From: Atopobium sp. oral taxon 810 str. F0209
Lineage (GTDB): Bacteria; Actinomycetota; Coriobacteriia; Coriobacteriales; Atopobiaceae
Assembly (NCBI RefSeq): GCF_000466405.1
Contig: NZ_KE952938.1
Coordinates: 2,168-66,167 of the forward strand
Direction of reading: 5' to 3'
Length of the DNA: 64,000 bases
In this document: positions 1 through 8,521 of the stretch, piece after piece
Layout: the number at the start of each line of letters is the position of its first letter
Position numbering within the stretch: the stretch's first letter is position 1
Notes under the pieces: generated by a model
The model's input: the letters and a program-made list of their open reading frames with translations, nothing else
Told to the model about the DNA's origin: nothing
Databases searched by the model: none
Program-made: the position numbers and the translations under genes

Positions 1-225
1 TTCAATAACGACCCTAAATGGCGCACATCGTGCGTCAGAGCGAAGAGGGGTCAAAGGATCGCAGATATATTGCGCCGTATCTGACGTGGCACAGGCTGCC
101 ACACCACTACACGTCAAAAAATTAATTCGCTGCAGATACTCTTCGGCAATACACCGGGCTTGACTTGGCTTAGATTTAGCCCAGTTTGCTGTTGTTAGAG
201 GAAACCTCAACCCTGCAAGTACACT
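1..225. other. No recognisable feature
   Basis: I see no convincing gene, RNA or strong hairpin here. The segment lies downstream of the leftward YolD-like gene. A short GAGG/CCTC stem near 198-209 has no T-run after it on either strand, so I do not call a terminator. Confidence 0.4.
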
Positions 226-432
226 TTATGCCGAAAAATCGTCATTGGATGTTGGAGCGTGATTGTCCTCATAGGGAAAGGCTTCGGATTCAAGCTCCAC
301 AGCACGTAGGGCTGCACTAAAGCCACCAAGCGGATCAAAGGGCACAAAAATTTTGGCACGCTGCTCAAGAGACATGCGCAAACGACCACTAGGAGGATTA
401 GGACGGAAGGGCTGACTCTTATAATCCGGCAC
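226..432 (-). CDS. Small YolD-like protein paired with Y-family polymerase
   Basis: A 68-residue protein of unknown biochemical role. The core around residues 22-46 (SLEQRAKIFVPFDPLGGF, then an ALRAVE helix) resembles the central motif of YolD-like proteins, which are commonly encoded next to UmuC/UvrX-type polymerases in Gram-positive bacteria. The start is a GTG at 432 placed just after a near-perfect Shine-Dalgarno (AGGAGG). It overlaps the end of the polymerase gene by 14 bp, so the two are almost certainly co-transcribed and translationally coupled. The family assignment rests on a short motif and on the context. A regulatory or accessory role in translesion synthesis is inference. Confidence 0.6.
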   Translation of the reverse strand: MPDYKSQPFRPNPPSGRLRMSLEQRAKIFVPFDPLGGFSAALRAVELESEAFPYEDNHAPTSNDDFSA

Positions 433-1753
433 GATGACCTCCTATCTGCATATTGCGTTCGCGAGCATTAGCTTCGGGAAGTAAATCCAGCGCCTTGAGC
501 ATGGCATTTTTACCATATTTTTGTTTGATAGCATTTATAGCCTTTTGCCTACAACGTTCGCACTCCTCGGCAGCCATATCAGTAAACAGAGAAAGTTGTT
601 GCCCCGTGCTCTGCGCAGGCTCAACACCACCAAATTCAACACCAATACGCTTGATACGACGCTTAGCGATTGCAATCTGAGGCCAGACTTCTACTAAAGC
701 ATCGATAATATTTCTACGTGAATCTGTAGGCGCAACAAAAGTTTTGCCAGCATGGGTCCCATACCCAATAACAGCGCCGCGAGTACCACCATGCCGCACT
801 GCATGTCGCTCCTCATCGTTCAGCTCAAAACCAACCCACACCAAAAAAGAGTGGGCGACTTCTTGGCGTTCAACCAAATCGAGTGTAAGGCGCTCGGTCA
901 TCTCCTTGGCAAGAATCAAACCCGTGCGGCTATCAACACCCTCGGCAAGCACCTGTCCATTAGAAAGAGAATGCCCACGGGAACGATATGCTTTTATCTG
1001 AGGCATCCCCACAGTCTCAATCCCCCACGCATGATCAACCAAAATCTCAGCATCAACGCCAAACTCCTGGTACAGTGCCTCATGTTGTTTTGGGTCTTGG
1101 GATGCGAGAGCCAACTCTCCCATACAGGTAATACCCATTTTTGCTAAGCGGCGCGAAATACCAGGCCCTATCCGCCAAAAATCAGTCAGTGGCCGATGAT
1201 TCCAAAGTTCTATCTTGTAACTCTGCTCATCAAGCTCACCAAAAAAATCGGCACGACGCTTTGCCATGATATCAAGAGCGATTTTCGCCAGATATAGATT
1301 GGTCCCCAAACCACAAGACGCAGGAACTCCCGTCTGCCTCACAACGCTCTCCCGTATGCGTTCACCCAGCTCACGTGGTGTGCAATGGTACAAGCTAAGG
1401 TAGCCTGTAATATCAATAAATGCCTCGTCAATGGAATAGACATGGATGTCTTCCTTGGCAACCCACTGCAGGTAAATGCCGTAAATCTGAGTAGACACAT
1501 CGATATAACGCTGCATGCGAGGAGGTGCTGTGATGTATGTAATACCTGCGGGAATCTCAAATACGCGGCAGCGGTTACGCACACCCAGAGCCTTCATCGC
1601 AGGTGACACAGCAAGGCAGATTGTCTTATTCGTACGCGTGGAATCCGCCACAACAAGCTTGGTTGTCATGGGATCTAAGCCCCGATCAACGCACTCAACC
1701 GAGGCATAAAACGACTTCAAATCAATTACGAGATAGTGGCGTTGCAATGCCAT
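419..1753 (-). CDS. Y-family translesion DNA polymerase (UmuC/UvrX/DinB-like)
   Basis: A 444-residue error-prone polymerase of the Y family, expected to insert nucleotides opposite damaged template bases. The N-terminal palm shows the first metal-binding aspartate in VIDLKSFYASVE (residues 9-20) and the catalytic pair in YSIDEAFID (D109, E110). A helix-hairpin-helix stretch follows near residues 190-220 (RIGPGISRRLAKMGI), then a little-finger region. Residues 386-390 read QLSLF, a good match to the beta-clamp binding pentapeptide. The ATG at 1753 has no strong ribosome-binding site but gives the expected family N-terminus. The linked YolD-like gene suggests the Gram-positive UvrX/YqjW branch rather than housekeeping Pol IV. 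SOS control is plausible, but I did not identify an operator. Confidence 0.9.
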   Translation of the reverse strand: MALQRHYLVIDLKSFYASVECVDRGLDPMTTKLVVADSTRTNKTICLAVSPAMKALGVRNRCRVFEIPAGITYITAPPRMQRYIDVSTQIYGIYLQWVAKEDIHVYSIDEAFIDITGYLSLYHCTPRELGERIRESVVRQTGVPASCGLGTNLYLAKIALDIMAKRRADFFGELDEQSYKIELWNHRPLTDFWRIGPGISRRLAKMGITCMGELALASQDPKQHEALYQEFGVDAEILVDHAWGIETVGMPQIKAYRSRGHSLSNGQVLAEGVDSRTGLILAKEMTERLTLDLVERQEVAHSFLVWVGFELNDEERHAVRHGGTRGAVIGYGTHAGKTFVAPTDSRRNIIDALVEVWPQIAIAKRRIKRIGVEFGGVEPAQSTGQQLSLFTDMAAEECERCRQKAINAIKQKYGKNAMLKALDLLPEANARERNMQIGGHRAGL

Positions 1754-1768
1754 GAGCTGATATAAGTT

Positions 1769-2383
1769 CTAATGCAATACGACAATTCCAGACTTCACGC
1801 GCTCGGCAGCTTCCTTGCCGCAAAGACGCCGCACCAACGCCAAGCCCAAATCTACTGCCGTGCCCATACCCTGAGAAGTGATGATGTTGTCATCTTCAAC
1901 AACAGGCTCATTAGCACATACGTGGGCAGCATGCTCGCTTAGTACATCCTGAAAACCAGGATTGGTAGTAGCACGCTTACCCTCAAGCAAACCAAGCTCA
2001 GCCAAAATAGAAGGAGCAGCACAAATAGCGGCTAGCTGCTTGCCAGCACTACCCTGTCCGCGTCCTGCTTCAGCAAAACGGAGAAGTGCTGCACACAGGG
2101 GTTCACAGACCTTAAGGTTGAGCGTGCCTGGCATACCACCAGGCAGGAAAAGCAAATCATAATTGTCAAAGTCAAAATCAGCATCTGTAATACTACAGTC
2201 GCAACGCACATAAACATCGTGACTCGATTGGACAAGCAAATCAGAGCCAACTGCCACTAAATCACAAGGAACGCCCGCGCGAAAAAGAATATCCGCAGGG
2301 GCTAGGGCCTCAACTTCCTCAAGACCTTCAGCAAAAAAGATTGCAACGCGACGGTCACAGCTCTTCTTAAACTTTGACTCCAT
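1769..2383 (-). CDS. DJ-1/PfpI family protein (glutamine amidotransferase-like fold)
   Basis: A 204-residue cytoplasmic protein of the DJ-1/ThiJ/PfpI superfamily. The motif FAEGLEEVEA (residues 17-26) carries the conserved acidic residue, and the nucleophile elbow AICAAP places the reactive cysteine at C121. DNYDLLFLPGGMPG (73-86) is the typical central strand and glycine loop. Members act as protein or small-molecule deglycases, chaperones or redox sensors, and the sequence alone does not decide which. A longer frame runs to 2515, but it would overlap the neighbouring gene. The ATG at 2383 is preceded by AAGGAG at good spacing, so I use that start. It lies between the polymerase and a membrane protein, with no clear functional link. 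Confidence 0.85.
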   Translation of the reverse strand: MESKFKKSCDRRVAIFFAEGLEEVEALAPADILFRAGVPCDLVAVGSDLLVQSSHDVYVRCDCSITDADFDFDNYDLLFLPGGMPGTLNLKVCEPLCAALLRFAEAGRGQGSAGKQLAAICAAPSILAELGLLEGKRATTNPGFQDVLSEHAAHVCANEPVVEDDNIITSQGMGTAVDLGLALVRRLCGKEAAERVKSGIVVLH

Positions 2384-2459
2384 GGCTCTCTCTCCTTCTT
2401 TTAAGCCCAACATCCCCCAGTAGTCAGCTCGTAAAATTAGCTGTACACAGCTGTATCCC

Positions 2460-3080
2460 CTACTTATCCAAATCACAACTACGTTTGCCAGACTCTTTTG
2501 TGGCTCCGACCTCACTAAAGTCGGGCACGCGCTCTAGATATTCTTTCGCACGCGCAACAGCGTTGTTAACTTCGTCATTTGAGCCTCGACTAAGCTCATC
2601 AACGGTCTTTTTTGCCTTCTCAATCTCTGCATCAAGCTGGGCATAAGCCTCACCGAGGCTAGGCACATTGCCAGATTTTGCCTGCTGGGCAACAGGACCA
2701 ATGCCCTTCTCGGAAATATCAGAGAGTGCATCAACAAGTGCACGAACATTTTTGACATCTTCACCGATAACGGGTAGCTGAGAGGCAATCTGCCAGAGAG
2801 GTCCTTCCACCGTCGAACGCGCCTGAGCCGCTTGTTTTTCAATTTTTGCAGAGGTTGTAGCCACACCCTCAAAATCCCCTGTCGTCATCTGATTGCTAAG
2901 GGTCTTCATGCTAGTCAAGATATCTGCTGACTGAGATTTGATTGCATGCCCTTCGCGATACAGCTCAAATCCTCCTGCACCGCAAGCCAAAACCAAAACA
3001 AGCAACGCAATAAGAAGGCCTCGATGAGCCTTGCCTTCACTGCTGCGCTGCGACCACATATGCGTAATTCCAAAACCCAT
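2460..3080 (-). CDS. Membrane-anchored DUF4012-like helical protein
   Basis: A 206-residue protein with a short basic cytoplasmic N-terminus, one membrane helix (about residues 20-41) and an outer, mostly helical region likely to form coiled coil. The stretch VEGPLWQIASQLPVIGEDV followed by VRALVDAL resembles the start of actinobacterial DUF4012 proteins, which are longer and often sit near polysaccharide genes. Only the N-terminal portion of that family is present. The start follows a strong GAGGAG site. Function is unknown; a cell-envelope role is inferred from topology. Confidence 0.65.
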   Translation of the reverse strand: MGFGITHMWSQRSSEGKAHRGLLIALLVLVLACGAGGFELYREGHAIKSQSADILTSMKTLSNQMTTGDFEGVATTSAKIEKQAAQARSTVEGPLWQIASQLPVIGEDVKNVRALVDALSDISEKGIGPVAQQAKSGNVPSLGEAYAQLDAEIEKAKKTVDELSRGSNDEVNNAVARAKEYLERVPDFSEVGATKESGKRSCDLDK

Positions 3081-3091
3081 ATATAACTCCT

Positions 3092-3108
3092 CACAAGCTT
3101 TTCTTGTG
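3092..3108. promoter_or_regulatory. Inverted repeat in the leader of the DUF4012-like gene
   Basis: CACAAG and CTTGTG are separated by 5 bases. The repeat sits directly upstream of the Shine-Dalgarno of the leftward gene starting at 3080, between it and the divergent lactate permease. It could be a protein-binding site or a small leader hairpin. The arms are only 6 bp, so the call is weak. Confidence 0.25.
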
Positions 3109-3318
3109 CGGGCAAAGTATTCTTAACCGCCACCAAAACATCCTTGACTGCCCTAAAAGTACCCTTGGCTGCCTTAGCTATAAGTCTATCTCTTAGACAG
3201 GACATGACTTCCTCAATACAAATTTCCAACTCTCTCCATGAGTCCGCCTATAATCAAAGTACCTGTTAACTGTGCGTCTCGCATTTTTTGTGGACACACA
3301 AAAAGCGAATGGAGCCTT

Positions 3319-4860
3319 ATGGATCTCCTCATCCCCTTCTTACTTGGACTGGCCCCTATCCTTTGGCTTGTAATCGCGCTTGTAGGTATCAAAATGCCTG
3401 CTCACTTCGCGGCAGCGGGCGCGCTTTTGGTAGCTGCCGTACTTTCAGTTGTTTGGTGGCATATGCCGCTCATCAATATGGCAACTGCCGCCCTTGAAGG
3501 TATCGCGATGGCAATCTGGCCGATTGTCATTGTCATCATCGCAGCAGTCTTTACCTACAACGTTACCGTTCATACAGGTGCTATTGAGACCATCAAGGTC
3601 ATGCTCACTTCAGTCAGTTCTCATCAGCGCGTACTAGCTGTACTTATCGCTTGGTGCTTTGGCGGCTTCCTTGAAGGTATGGCTGGCTTTGGTACTGCCG
3701 TTGCCATTCCCAGCTCAATGATGATTGCTTTGGGCTTTGACCCACTCAAAGCTGTGCTGGTATGCCTTGTTGCAAACGGCACGCCAACGATGTTTGGCTC
3801 CATCGGTATCCCCACCACCACCCTTGCGGCAATTACCGGACTCGATGGTACTGCCCTTGCTCTTACTCAGGCCCTGCAGGTGGCTCCTTTTGTCATCGCT
3901 ACACCCTTCATCATAGTCATGATTATCGGAGACGGGCCTCGCGCACTGCGCGGTCTACTTCCCGTCACACTCACTGCAGGTCTTTCAATGGCTATTCCTG
4001 AGGTTGCAACAGCGGCCGTTATCGGTGGAGACTTGCCCATGGTCGTGGCTTCGGTCATCTCGCTCATTGCAACGTTTTTTGTTGCCCGCGCAACCAACGA
4101 CAAGATTGATGTACTCTATCCGCCCCTTAAACCCAAAGAGAATATCAATGTATGGTGGGATCAGGCATTACGTGCTTGGTGTCCTTTTATTCTTGTGTTT
4201 GTCGTCCTTGTCTTTACCAGCAAACTCGTTCCAATAATCAATGGCCCTCTTTCTGCAATCAAGTCCACTGTCAATATCTATCGAGGCGATCCCACAGCAA
4301 CGCTTAGCTTCTCGTGGATTAATACACCTGGTGTGCTCATTCTCATTTGTGGCATTCTTGGCGCCTTTGCCCAAGGCTGCGAGCCTCATGAAATTTGGGA
4401 GGTACTCATTGCAACCTGCAAACAGATGAGTAAAACCATCTTGACCATGCTTTCAGTCCTCGCCTGCGCCAAAATTATGGGCTACTCAGGCATGATTGCC
4501 AGCATCGCTGCGTTCTTTGTGGGAACACTTGGTGGCTTCTATCCCCTCGTTGCACCTTTGCTCGGCGCTATGGGCACCTTTGTAACTGGCTCTGGAACTT
4601 CCAGCGAAGTACTTTTTGGCAACGTGCAAGTACAAGCGGCACATTCCATCAATGCCAATCCTATTTGGCTTGCCGCCTCTAACTCTGTTGGCGTTTCCGC
4701 AGGCAAGATGCTCAGTCCGCAAAACATTGCTATTGGCTGCGCCACACCTAAACTCTCTGGTCGTGATGGAGAAGTACTCAGTCGCGTAGCCCCTTATGCC
4801 TTTGGCTATGCCGTACTGATGTCGATTCTCACCTTTGTGGGCGTACTTCTTGGCTGGTAA
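3319..4860 (+). CDS. lctP: L-lactate permease (LctP family)
   Basis: A 513-residue multi-spanning membrane transporter of the lactate permease family, expected to move L-lactate (perhaps also glycolate) with protons. Family signatures include GFLEGMAGFGTAVAIP, which contains the conserved GMAGFG loop, and GSGTSSEVLFGN near the C-terminus. The rest is about a dozen hydrophobic helices, and the length is normal for the family. The frame is open back to 3238, but the ATG at 3319 follows GGAG and begins directly with the first helix (MDLLIPFLLGLAP), so I prefer it. The gene is monocistronic: a strong terminator follows and the gene upstream is divergent. Import and export cannot be told apart from sequence. 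Confidence 0.93.
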   Translation: MDLLIPFLLGLAPILWLVIALVGIKMPAHFAAAGALLVAAVLSVVWWHMPLINMATAALEGIAMAIWPIVIVIIAAVFTYNVTVHTGAIETIKVMLTSVSSHQRVLAVLIAWCFGGFLEGMAGFGTAVAIPSSMMIALGFDPLKAVLVCLVANGTPTMFGSIGIPTTTLAAITGLDGTALALTQALQVAPFVIATPFIIVMIIGDGPRALRGLLPVTLTAGLSMAIPEVATAAVIGGDLPMVVASVISLIATFFVARATNDKIDVLYPPLKPKENINVWWDQALRAWCPFILVFVVLVFTSKLVPIINGPLSAIKSTVNIYRGDPTATLSFSWINTPGVLILICGILGAFAQGCEPHEIWEVLIATCKQMSKTILTMLSVLACAKIMGYSGMIASIAAFFVGTLGGFYPLVAPLLGAMGTFVTGSGTSSEVLFGNVQVQAAHSINANPIWLAASNSVGVSAGKMLSPQNIAIGCATPKLSGRDGEVLSRVAPYAFGYAVLMSILTFVGVLLGW

Positions 4861-4893
4861 AGCATTTCTCACAATTGCATGACACGCATAAGC

Positions 4894-4931
4894 CCGACAC
4901 TAGAATCCAATCTAGTGTCGGATCTTTTTTT
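4894..4931 (+). terminator. Rho-independent terminator of lctP
   Basis: An 11-bp perfect stem (4894-4904 with 4911-4921) with a 6-base loop is followed by a run of seven T residues on the plus strand. It lies 34 bp after the lctP stop. The T-run is on the plus side only, so it serves lctP rather than the convergent surface-protein gene. Confidence 0.9.
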
Positions 4932-4951
4932 ATCTCACAAGCAAAACAGCG

Positions 4952-7900
4952 CTAAGGTAGCACCACTTGAGGAGCCTCTCCAGCAGGACAAATATCACTT
5001 ATGCCATCACCGTCTGCATCTACAACCTCAAGTTCTGTCAAAGGTCGCTTCCCTACCGCTGTAGCGTGGTACTGCACAAAACCCTTCCAAGTATCAACCG
5101 TATAAACTTCCCCCTGAAGTCTCACAATATCTTGAGCAGAACCATTTATCGCTCCATCAGCTTGAGCTTCAAAACTAAGGCCTTTACCTGTAGCGATATC
5201 ACTTTTTACTGTAATATGCTCTTTTGCTCCTCCCACCGATAGCATGTCTGCTGGCTTATCTGCACTCAGCAAAACATTATTAGCGCTACCCAGCCAACCA
5301 GCCGCTTTGATGGGCAGCTCGTTATAGGCCATAACCTTGCCCAAACGTTGATTGGTATAGCTAATAGCTGTGGGAATAGAAACCTTCCATACTGCAGGAA
5401 TCCATTTAGCATGTACCGTTTGATCATGCTCAAGGGTCTGCCCAAATTCAAATACCTCATCAAAACTATCCGAACTATACCACCCACCAAATTGCCAACC
5501 AGTCGCTTGAGGAATAGGAGGCTCTTGAGTTTTATCCTCAAATCCCAACGTCTGGGCCTCAATCTGCTTGCCATGACCGTTCATATCAAAATTCAACCGC
5601 GCTGTCTTGCGCACCCAAACTGCATGTAGGTACAAATCACCGTCTGGCATGTACGCATCGCTATCCGCTTTGAGCAGAGCATCCTTGCTAAGGCTACCTT
5701 CCTTTCCAAAAGCCTGCTCAAACTCCGTTTCAGAAAAGGCCTCGTCTTTGGCCTTCGACTCCTCCCAAAGCTGTGCAAAAGGATTGTCAGAGCTTTCCAT
5801 GCGATACCAGCCCTTAAAGCTATAGCCTTTTCTCTGCGCCATAGGAAGCGTTACCACATCGTCCTTATGAAGATCATCTCGCTCAAAATTTCCCGCTTCA
5901 TTAGGCTCACCAAACTTTTCAATCACACCTTGATGCGGCAGATAAGTCAGTTTATGCACACCAGGCGTACGACTGGACTCATATAGACTATTGGTAGAAA
6001 ACGAAGTCCAACCCGTCTGTGCACCTAAATACGACTCACTAAACGCAAAGGCTCCATCCTGCCAAATACTCACAGCACGATTGGCAAAGAAGGGATTGGC
6101 TCCTTCGGGATTAATCGTATCCGTATCAGTTCCTACCTTTATTTTGTTGGGAAATCCTTGGGTGGGATAACAGTGGATGGTGCCATCATCCTGAACCTGA
6201 ATATTCATCGCATTGCCATGCGAGACCACTTGCCCTACAGCTCTTGACCAGTCACGATCGACCAGTTCAATCGCTTTGAGTTTGCTTGTAACCCCATCGG
6301 CAAGTACACGAGTGCTCAGCACCCATTTAGACTCTGAAAACTCCCCTGCATTGGTATCACCTACCGCAATCCTTGGGTAGTTGAGAGATTCTAGGGTAAG
6401 GTACGAGTTGCTAATAGGGATTGTTTCTCCTAGAACACCGTTATCATTCCAATCTGCTGCGGGCAGGTAATTTTGCAACTGCTTCTTTTGGAAGTACGCA
6501 TCGCAAGCAGAACGTATCTGCTCGTCTGATACTTCGTGAACCACAATAGACACATCTATATCGCCTAGATTTATCGCTAAAAAGCCACCACGCAACAAGT
6601 CGGCCACATCAATTAAGGGTTGGCCGTTGTTATAGTTTGCAGCCGCGCCGTTGGATGCATACTCATCAATGCGAGCCGAGCCTGAAATTGTCAGAGTTGC
6701 CCCCACGGGAATAAGTTTGCCATCTTTACGCGTATAAGTACCTACAATAGGAAAATCAAAACCAGCAGTCATGCGCTGACCCTCACGCATGCCTTCAGTC
6801 TCCAGAAGCAAACCTGACTGGCAAACATACTGATTTGCCATTTGAAAAGGAATATAGCTATGGATGGTGTCATTTAAGGCATTTACCGATACTCCTTCGG
6901 TACGAGAATGTTTGTCTTGACGATAACTTTTATAGTGAGGGGCGCCTGTTACCGATAGCAACCGTGGACGCAGGGCACCAGGACCAACGAGCCCATCATT
7001 TGCCAAACAGTCGGCAAGCTCAAAACTATGCGTTAACTCCAAAGCAGTACTATCTGCTGCTCCCAAAGAACCATCTGCATAAAGATGTGCTCTATGCACA
7101 TCACCCGAGTCAAGATCGACAGTTCTCAGTTCAAAGCTATTGCCATCTATCCGCAGTGCTGAATCTTTTGAAATAACTTTGTCGGAGCGTTTAGGTGCGA
7201 GAATAAACTCTCTGGGAGCATCACCTGTTGCGCCAACACGTCCTTCGCCAAGCGCAAATATACGTAGCCGATACTTAAAGCCAGAACCAAGACCCGAAAC
7301 TTTACAGTGGGTATCGCTGGTAGTAGTCAGCGCAAACCAAGCCTCATTAGCAGCAAAAGTATCTTCCCCAGAGCTTTGTGCCCATACCTGATATTCCTTG
7401 GCATAAGGTACCGCATCCCAACTAAGAGTTGCGATTCCCTCAGTTGTAATATCTGTCTTGACCTTATTGTGCGCCAGCTGAGAAGGTACGCGATAAAGAT
7501 GCCATTTCTGAGCAGTAGAGTTATTTGACTTATAAAGCTGGATGTTCGAACCGTTTTCGGTTTTGCCACCTTTAAGATCAAGCACTTTTCCTCCGTAATT
7601 GGAAGTCAGTGTGCTCAAACCCTTTGCATCTGTAGCAATGGTCCACTGAATAGGCAAGGAGGCTAGCTGAACATTTGAATCCTTTACCCTTGCAGTACCC
7701 AAAGCCTTTCCACTCAGCAAACCAACAATTTTGTAGCTTTTGGTCTTTGCATCATAGCTAATCTTCCAGCACTGATTTGCATTAGAAAGAGGCCATTTGC
7801 GATTGGTACGATGGTAAAGCTGTACATTAGTACCCACCGTCGTGTGCCCTCCAGCAGCATCCAAAACAAAAGAATCATCTTTGGCACTCGCAATGACATA

Positions 7901-8083
7901 CACGCCATCTTGGATGTGTTGAGCGGCTTTGACCTCTGGAGCCCAAGCAGCAAAGCCCGCAAGCAACGCAAGGGTGAGCATTGCAACTAACAAAGCGCGT
8001 CCAAGTCTGTACGCAAAAGCTCGCTCGTGCCTATAGAAATCTTGTACATACACACGCACGGAAGTACCTGCTTCACATGTCAT
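4952..8083 (-). CDS. Secreted surface protein: ricin-type trefoil, Fn3, InlB-type repeats
   Basis: A 1043-residue exported protein. A hydrophobic signal segment lies near residues 28-50, followed by AxA-type cleavage choices. Residues about 55-195 form one ricin-type beta-trefoil with three QxW-like units (last one: NIQLYKSNNSTAQKW). A fibronectin-III-like domain spans about 205-300, then comes a long region I do not recognise. Two InlB/Listeria-Bacteroides repeats follow near 730-800 and 828-897 (signatures GYSFKGWY and WQFGGWY, then HAKW). The terminal module begins near residue 898 with VSIPTAISYTNQRLGKV and recurs in the protein encoded at 8522-9439. There is no LPXTG-type tail. It is the last gene of the sortase operon. 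The ATG at 8083 has an AGAGG site 8 bases upstream and is preferred to the overlapping GTG at 8092. An adhesin or wall-binding role is inference. Confidence 0.8.
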   Translation of the reverse strand: MTCEAGTSVRVYVQDFYRHERAFAYRLGRALLVAMLTLALLAGFAAWAPEVKAAQHIQDGVYVIASAKDDSFVLDAAGGHTTVGTNVQLYHRTNRKWPLSNANQCWKISYDAKTKSYKIVGLLSGKALGTARVKDSNVQLASLPIQWTIATDAKGLSTLTSNYGGKVLDLKGGKTENGSNIQLYKSNNSTAQKWHLYRVPSQLAHNKVKTDITTEGIATLSWDAVPYAKEYQVWAQSSGEDTFAANEAWFALTTTSDTHCKVSGLGSGFKYRLRIFALGEGRVGATGDAPREFILAPKRSDKVISKDSALRIDGNSFELRTVDLDSGDVHRAHLYADGSLGAADSTALELTHSFELADCLANDGLVGPGALRPRLLSVTGAPHYKSYRQDKHSRTEGVSVNALNDTIHSYIPFQMANQYVCQSGLLLETEGMREGQRMTAGFDFPIVGTYTRKDGKLIPVGATLTISGSARIDEYASNGAAANYNNGQPLIDVADLLRGGFLAINLGDIDVSIVVHEVSDEQIRSACDAYFQKKQLQNYLPAADWNDNGVLGETIPISNSYLTLESLNYPRIAVGDTNAGEFSESKWVLSTRVLADGVTSKLKAIELVDRDWSRAVGQVVSHGNAMNIQVQDDGTIHCYPTQGFPNKIKVGTDTDTINPEGANPFFANRAVSIWQDGAFAFSESYLGAQTGWTSFSTNSLYESSRTPGVHKLTYLPHQGVIEKFGEPNEAGNFERDDLHKDDVVTLPMAQRKGYSFKGWYRMESSDNPFAQLWEESKAKDEAFSETEFEQAFGKEGSLSKDALLKADSDAYMPDGDLYLHAVWVRKTARLNFDMNGHGKQIEAQTLGFEDKTQEPPIPQATGWQFGGWYSSDSFDEVFEFGQTLEHDQTVHAKWIPAVWKVSIPTAISYTNQRLGKVMAYNELPIKAAGWLGSANNVLLSADKPADMLSVGGAKEHITVKSDIATGKGLSFEAQADGAINGSAQDIVRLQGEVYTVDTWKGFVQYHATAVGKRPLTELEVVDADGDGISDICPAGEAPQVVLP

Positions 8084-8088
8084 TTTGC

Positions 8089-8505
8089 TCACCTCTCTCG
8101 ACTGATCTGTGTTGTAGTTTTACCTGCAAGCAAAGCAGCCCCACCAGCAAGGGCAAAACCCGTAGCCGCAAGGACGTATCCCATAAGGTCAATGCCCGTT
8201 TTGCCATAGCTTGTCTTTTCTTCTGCAGGCTGAGATGGCGGACTATCCTCTACCGAAAGCGATAAATCAATTGCTCCATTGTTGGCAGTACCAGATTCTT
8301 TAGAGCCACTCCACCGGTCGCTTTGCAAGTCGTATGTCTGGTCACCTATCAGCTGTCCGCTTTCTACAGATAGAGCCTCAGTATCTTGGGCAAAACCTAT
8401 CCCAGGGCTTATAGAAACCATCAAAGCAAGAGTCAAAACCACAGCAGCAAACAGGCTTATCACAGGAGGGCTTGACACACTCCCTGCTCTTCTTCTTGCA
8501 ATCAT
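8089..8505 (-). CDS. Small surface protein with atypical sortase-type sorting tail
   Basis: A 138-residue protein with an N-terminal signal peptide (hydrophobic about residues 14-36, cleavage near GFA-QD). A short acidic and serine-rich mature region follows, then a C-terminal arrangement typical of sortase substrates: SYGKTGID, a hydrophobic helix, and a charged end (ISRER). The TG pair in the right place suggests a non-canonical YGKTG-type signal, as no LPXTG is present. The mature region contains YDLQSDRW and TANNGAIDL, which parallel YDSQTKTW and RANDGKVDL in the next gene upstream. It lies 5 bp before the big surface-protein gene and 16 bp after the 8522-9439 gene, in the operon led by the class B sortase. 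Being the sortase substrate is inference. Confidence 0.65.
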   Translation of the reverse strand: MIARRRAGSVSSPPVISLFAAVVLTLALMVSISPGIGFAQDTEALSVESGQLIGDQTYDLQSDRWSGSKESGTANNGAIDLSLSVEDSPPSQPAEEKTSYGKTGIDLMGYVLAATGFALAGGAALLAGKTTTQISRER

Positions 8506-8521
8506 GCGTATCAGCCCCTGC

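Noticed and set aside
2384-2515. N-terminal extension of the DJ-1 protein
   Set aside because: It would overlap the neighbouring gene and has no family similarity; AAGGAG supports the ATG at 2383.
2915-3229. Leftward frame overlapping the start of the DUF4012-like gene
   Set aside because: Its first half looks mildly protein-like (lysine/alanine-rich), but the strong GAGGAG site and signal anchor support the start at 3080, and the rest of this frame is a shadow of that gene.
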